Origin: an uncultured Oscillospiraceae bacterium | GTDB taxonomy: Bacteria > Bacillota > Clostridia > Oscillospirales > Oscillospiraceae | Direction of reading: 5' to 3' | DNA length: 43,059 nucleotides | NCBI GenBank assembly: GCA_949948775.1 | Contig: CATLHC010000019.1 | Location: 1-43,059 of the forward strand | Part shown: piece by piece, positions 39,362-43,059 of the stretch | How the letters are laid out: the number at the start of each line of letters is the position of its first letter | How positions within the stretch are numbered: position 1 is the first letter of the stretch | Made by a program: the position numbers and the translations under genes | Notes under the pieces: model-generated | Told to the model about the DNA's origin: nothing | Databases searched by the model: none | What the model saw: the letters and a program-made list of their open reading frames with translations, nothing else

Positions 39362-39778
39362 ATGCAACAAACAGAAAAACGAGGCTTCAGCATCATCGAG
39401 ACGTCGGACGCGTTTTCGCCCCAGGCGCTGAACGACAACACGCGGAAGATCGAGGCCGCGCTGGACGCCCACGAAGCGGCGGTAAAGGAGGTGACCGACG
39501 ATTTAGACGCGCGGGTCACGGTACTGGAGGCGAAAAAGTTCGCGGTGGGCACGTACCAGATCGAGATGTACGAGACGCTCAGCATCCAGGTGGGATTTAC
39601 GCCCATCGCGGTCCTTGTCAGCCAGTCCCGGCGGTTCGATCCCATTGACGGCCTGGTCCTGCCCGGCGACACCAATATTCCGCCTTTTATCCAGATCGTG
39701 GAGGGCGGGTTTACCAGCAACATCATGAACGGCAGCACGGCGTACCCCGGCATCTACCATTACATCGCCTTCGGCTGA
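39362..39778 (+). CDS. Small coiled-coil protein, phage tail-fibre-like
   Basis: A 138-residue protein. The N-terminal part (about 1-60) looks like the start of many phage tail-fibre or host-specificity proteins of gut Firmicutes, with SDAFSPQALNDNTRKIEAAL followed by a heptad-like coiled coil (VTDDLDARVTVLEAKK). The C-terminal half (about 61-138) is beta-rich and aromatic, ending YPGIYHYIAFG. No other phage gene is visible, so it is an isolated cargo gene or remnant. ATG 39362 was chosen for GGGAGGG eight bases upstream, although that site is buried in a hairpin. A very strong terminator follows the stop. Confidence 0.7.
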   Translation: MQQTEKRGFSIIETSDAFSPQALNDNTRKIEAALDAHEAAVKEVTDDLDARVTVLEAKKFAVGTYQIEMYETLSIQVGFTPIAVLVSQSRRFDPIDGLVLPGDTNIPPFIQIVEGGFTSNIMNGSTAYPGIYHYIAFG

Positions 39779-39784
39779 GCGCGG

Positions 39785-39818
39785 AAAAGGCCCCCCGGGA
39801 AATTCCGGGGGGCCTTTT
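39785..39818. terminator. Strong terminator after the 39362 gene, shared with the S-layer-like gene
   Basis: A 14-bp stem (39785-39798 with 39805-39818) with a six-base loop, GC-rich at the centre and with A/T arms, gives six T residues on the plus strand and four on the minus strand. Confidence 0.9.
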
Positions 39819-39851
39819 TTGCTGTGGATTTGGGGTTTGCCGTGCGGGGAA

Positions 39852-42800
39852 TTACTGCGCGATCAGGGTGAAGGAGCCGCTGGACACAGACGCGCCGCTG
39901 ACAGTGATGTCATAGCTGTAGGTGCCAGCGCCCAGGCCGGTCCCGCCCAGCCAAGCGCCGGGAGCGTTCAGGAAGTCGAAGCGGAAGATGTTCGCGCCGG
40001 TGGCGGCCGGAGTGCCGGTCTCACTGAAGCGGACATTGCCGGAGATGTCCCGGATGGTCAGCGTCGCGGGCACAGGGTTATCGGTGCTCATGACAAACGG
40101 GAAGTACAGCAGGTTGCCGGTACCGGCCTTATCGCCAGCATTTACCTTGTGGTCGCTGCAATAGAACACGCCGCTGTTGAAATTCTTCAGCCAAGCGCCC
40201 ACAGAACCATTACCAGTACCGTCGGCCAGACCAGTGGGAGCCGCAGTGATGCCCGGGCCGAAGGTGATCGTGGTACCCACCTCGCCGGTGGTGGTGTTGT
40301 CGGGATCGGTGGCCACGTAGATCTCCACGATGGAGCGCTGAGTGCCGCTGATCTCATAGACGATGGTCACATCGTTGTGAGTCCTGTTCAGGTAGTCCAG
40401 AATGGCGGAATCCTGCGTCACGCTCATGCCCAGGCCGATGACCTTGGAGGTGGGCGTCAGGTAGTAGGTGTTCGTGCCATCGAAAACCGTCTTGGTACTC
40501 ACGGTGTAACTTACGTTGAGATCGCCGCCGCCACCGCTGGGCGTGCCGGTCACGTCCTCAATGTACACAGCCTCAGTAGTGGTGGTGTACTGGTTTCCGT
40601 TGGCCTTGCCGGTCCCGAAGTCGGGATTAGTGGTGGCCCAGGTAAAGCTGGAAGTGGTGGTGCCGTCAATATCGCTCGAGAGCGTGATCTTAGTGCCGGC
40701 GGTGGGGATCAGCAGGTAAGGATCGTTAGTGCCGCCGTGGTTCACGCCCATGACGTTGCTCACCACGTCGTTGGTCAGCTGGAGGGCGAACAGATGGCCC
40801 GCATAGCCCTGGCTGTTCTTCACAACGTTGAACTCGTCCACATCATCGAAGTTCACGGTGGTGGGCGTGCCGTTCAGCCATCCGAACAGGGTGCCCTTCT
40901 TGTCCACGCCGTTCCACTGGGCCGCGCCGCCGTTGTAGTAGAACAGACCGTAGGTGATGGAACCCTCGACAGTGCCGGTGAGATACACCACGTCAACACG
41001 GTTATCGTTGTCCGTGTCGGTCCAGTCGATCTCAGTACTGGGCGCGATGGTGATGTCGCCGGGCAGATCGCTCAGAGTGTAGCACTTCACGGTATTGGTG
41101 GCCTTGGTGCCGTCCCAGCCGCGAACCATAACGCGGGTGTCGGCGTCCAGCCAAGCGAAGGCAGTAGAGCCGCCGTCCACACTCATGTAGGCGAGGTTCT
41201 TGAACAGCTTGCCGGTCTTAGCGGTGGTGCTGTTGTCGTCGTTGAGGGTGTAGTAATGACCCGCGAACTTGCCCTCGTTGTCGTCGTTGCCGGCCACCTC
41301 GATAACGGTCATCTTGCCGTCGGCGCTGGCCTCAAACTTGAACAGGTTGCCCCTGATGACGCCGTAGTTCGGGTCGGCGTTCTTATCCTGGGCTTCATTG
41401 ATGGAGGCCACGGGAGCCACATGCAGATAACCGGGGGTATGGGCGTCCTTCGCGCTGGTCGACCTGGTCGCACCGGCCATGGTGACACCAGCGGAGGTAT
41501 TGTAATCATACACGGGGATCAGCTCAGCGGTGTCCGTCAAACCGCCCGTAGTGCCGATTGTAAGCCCAGCGCCCGCAGTACCGGCAGCAGCGGGAGCCAC
41601 GTGGCCATTAGTGCCGATGGTAGTGCCCTGCGTGACCAGGAAGCGGTCGATGGTGATGGTCTCTTCCTTGCCGTCGGCGTACAGGACCTTGGCGTAGGTG
41701 GTAGCCTCACCGGTGGTGCTGCTCTCGCCCTGGGTGAAGGAGGACCAGATGCTGGTGATGACGCCGTAGTTCACCGTGTCGGGCACGTAGTCAATGCCGA
41801 TCAGGTTGCCCTTGGTGTCGAAGTACCAGGCGTAGGTGGTGTTGGTGGTGGTGCCCGCAACGTCCAGGAACAGGGTCATCTGGTCGTTGTAGTCGGTGCC
41901 GTCCACGGTGTGCTTGCCCTGATTCCAGTAGGTCACGGTCTGCTTGCCCAGCACGGGGGCAGACTTCTGCACCACGGTGAGGTGGTTGGTGCTGTCGGCG
42001 GAATAGTCCGTGTTGCTGGTGGTCTTGCGGCACTGGAGACGGTTGGTCTCAAATGCGGCCTGCTCACGCTCGGCCTGGCTGAACTCGTGGTTCAGACCGT
42101 TCGCGTTCTCAACAGCGGGGTTGCCGGTGGGTTCCGCGGCGTCGTTCTGGGTGTAGTCGGTCCAGCCCTTGACCAGCACCTTGTCGCCCTTGGCATACTC
42201 CCAGTTGGCGTCGCGCTTAGAGGCGCGGTGCTCGCTGGTGTTGCGCTCGACGGTGTCGCTGGCAGCGGAGGGCTCGTAGCCGTCGGTCTTGTCGGACGCG
42301 CCCACGGCCTGGCCGTCATACACGTCCAGATACAGGTAGGCGGGGGTGATCACGTGGCCGGCGGGGTCCAGCACGCGCTCGGTCACATCGGTGACGGTGG
42401 CCAGATAGGTGTCCACCATGGTGCATACGTTGAGCTTGCCGGTGAACCATTTGCTCTCCACATCTTTCCAGAACTTGGTCTCACGGCCCTGGCCGCCCAC
42501 GCGGGTGACGGTGTCGGTGGACTCAATGTTATAGGAGGGGGTGATGGGAGTGCTGCGGTTGACATACAGGGTGAACAGCTTGTTGGTGCTGATGTCCAGG
42601 TCGTGGGCCACGTCGCACTCATGGACATTGGCGGAGTCATACTCCACAGTGGCCTTGGGGGTGATGGTGGCCACCACATTGTAGCCCGTGGCCTTGGGAT
42701 CGCTCACCACAGTGTCGCTGTAGATGGGCAGCCAGTTGCTGTCGTACTGATACACCGAGTTCCAGCTGCTGGTGGTCGCATTAAAGGTACTGTTGAAAGC

Positions 42801-43059
42801 ATGGGTGCCGCCCTTGACCCAGTAGTAGCCGGGGGTGCCCCAGTCGTCAACCACCTGCCATCCGCGGGAATCCACAAACAGCCCGAAGGTCTTCTGGCCC
42901 AGGGTGGCGTTCTTGCGGGTCTCGGTGAGGGCGATCTTGTCGCTGTAGCTCAGCGCGCTGGTATAGGTCACGGTGGGAACCAGCACGGCGGTCTGGAACA
43001 GCAGGTCGGCCACCACGTCGCGGCGGGCGGAGTAGCTCAGGGTGGTCTCAAAGTTGGCG
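39852..43059 (-). CDS. Large S-layer-like surface protein, N-terminus beyond window edge
   Basis: The frame is open from the right edge to a stop at 39852: at least 1068 residues, with the start outside the window. It is rich in Thr, Ser, Asn, Asp and Gly, poor in Cys, and made of repeated beta-strand-like segments, as in secreted surface-array proteins. The visible N-terminal part, SARRDVVADLLFQTAV and ATLGQKTFGLFVDSRGWQV, resembles the region after SLH domains in Oscillospiraceae S-layer proteins. SLH domains themselves would lie upstream and are not visible. The C-terminal about 100 residues form a separate Ig- or CBM-like beta domain ending SGSFTLIAQ. There is no LPXTG anchor. The exact role is unknown. 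Confidence 0.75.
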   Translation of the reverse strand, partial: ANFETTLSYSARRDVVADLLFQTAVLVPTVTYTSALSYSDKIALTETRKNATLGQKTFGLFVDSRGWQVVDDWGTPGYYWVKGGTHAFNSTFNATTSSWNSVYQYDSNWLPIYSDTVVSDPKATGYNVVATITPKATVEYDSANVHECDVAHDLDISTNKLFTLYVNRSTPITPSYNIESTDTVTRVGGQGRETKFWKDVESKWFTGKLNVCTMVDTYLATVTDVTERVLDPAGHVITPAYLYLDVYDGQAVGASDKTDGYEPSAASDTVERNTSEHRASKRDANWEYAKGDKVLVKGWTDYTQNDAAEPTGNPAVENANGLNHEFSQAEREQAAFETNRLQCRKTTSNTDYSADSTNHLTVVQKSAPVLGKQTVTYWNQGKHTVDGTDYNDQMTLFLDVAGTTTNTTYAWYFDTKGNLIGIDYVPDTVNYGVITSIWSSFTQGESSTTGEATTYAKVLYADGKEETITIDRFLVTQGTTIGTNGHVAPAAAGTAGAGLTIGTTGGLTDTAELIPVYDYNTSAGVTMAGATRSTSAKDAHTPGYLHVAPVASINEAQDKNADPNYGVIRGNLFKFEASADGKMTVIEVAGNDDNEGKFAGHYYTLNDDNSTTAKTGKLFKNLAYMSVDGGSTAFAWLDADTRVMVRGWDGTKATNTVKCYTLSDLPGDITIAPSTEIDWTDTDNDNRVDVVYLTGTVEGSITYGLFYYNGGAAQWNGVDKKGTLFGWLNGTPTTVNFDDVDEFNVVKNSQGYAGHLFALQLTNDVVSNVMGVNHGGTNDPYLLIPTAGTKITLSSDIDGTTTSSFTWATTNPDFGTGKANGNQYTTTTEAVYIEDVTGTPSGGGGDLNVSYTVSTKTVFDGTNTYYLTPTSKVIGLGMSVTQDSAILDYLNRTHNDVTIVYEISGTQRSIVEIYVATDPDNTTTGEVGTTITFGPGITAAPTGLADGTGNGSVGAWLKNFNSGVFYCSDHKVNAGDKAGTGNLLYFPFVMSTDNPVPATLTIRDISGNVRFSETGTPAATGANIFRFDFLNAPGAWLGGTGLGAGTYSYDITVSGASVSSGSFTLIAQ

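Noticed and set aside
39362..39778. Prophage
   Set aside because: Only one small tail-fibre-like protein is present, with no integrase, terminase, capsid or lysis genes and no attachment sites.
39852..43059. CRISPR array or tandem DNA repeat in the Thr/Gly-rich surface gene
   Set aside because: Short GTG/GGT-rich similarities come from codon bias and composition; no regularly spaced identical repeats are present here or elsewhere in the window.

Overview
The window looks like chromosome from a GC-rich, low-GC-clade Gram-positive gut anaerobe of the Clostridia, probably Oscillospiraceae (relatives of Flavonifractor, Oscillibacter and similar genera). The evidence is a T-box leader, a CIRCE/HrcA heat-shock operon, indirect Asn-tRNA synthesis (archaeal-type AspRS plus GatCAB), a family 4 Fe-S uracil-DNA glycosylase, the oxygen-independent (cbi) cobalamin pathway and a large S-layer-like surface protein. 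The genus assignment is inference from gene content and style, not from a database match.

Layout. 1-2902 (minus): a sigma-A promoter and T-box leader drive aspS, gatC and gatA (gatA runs off the left edge), which together make Asn-tRNA(Asn) by transamidation. 2989-5203: udg, a convergent tandem-OB SSB-like gene, and two unrecognised small genes. 5243-10178 (minus): hrcA-grpE-dnaK-dnaJ under a promoter with a perfect CIRCE operator. 10396-12651: a PMT-family protein mannosyltransferase with an unusual extracytoplasmic insertion. 12998-14270: a PHP phosphatase and rpiB. 14300-18490 (minus): comEC-holA-rnmV. 18633-22776: a HAD hydrolase, a ferritin-like protein and the helicase pcrA.

22916-37867 (minus) is a single cobalamin operon of 17 genes under a cobalamin riboswitch: cbiD, L, F, H, J, ET, A, cobT, cobU, cobS, a short cobU-like gene, cobC, cbiB, cobD, cbiP, cbiC, cobO. 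Nearly every junction overlaps or abuts. It covers ring methylation and contraction, amidation, adenosylation, aminopropanol attachment and lower-ligand assembly. cbiG, the missing ring-opening step, is divergent at 37958-38980 with its own promoter and no riboswitch. No cobalt chelatase or cobalt transporter is present in the window.

38981-39778 is the least ordinary region. A 28-codon ORF with a consensus promoter and strong ribosome binding site faces a fully consensus promoter on the opposite strand. That promoter should make a short antisense RNA ending at an intrinsic terminator inside the ORF, and the two convergent RNAs begin with related 5' sequences arranged as an inverted repeat. 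This resembles a type I toxin-antitoxin or other antisense-controlled cassette. Next comes a small coiled-coil, tail-fibre-like protein whose ribosome binding site is buried in a hairpin. The window ends in a large S-layer-like protein (minus), open at the right edge.

A second theme is a dispersed hairpin repeat with five copies. Four copies sit flush against a stop codon, always in the gene's sense orientation, and the stems show compensatory base changes.
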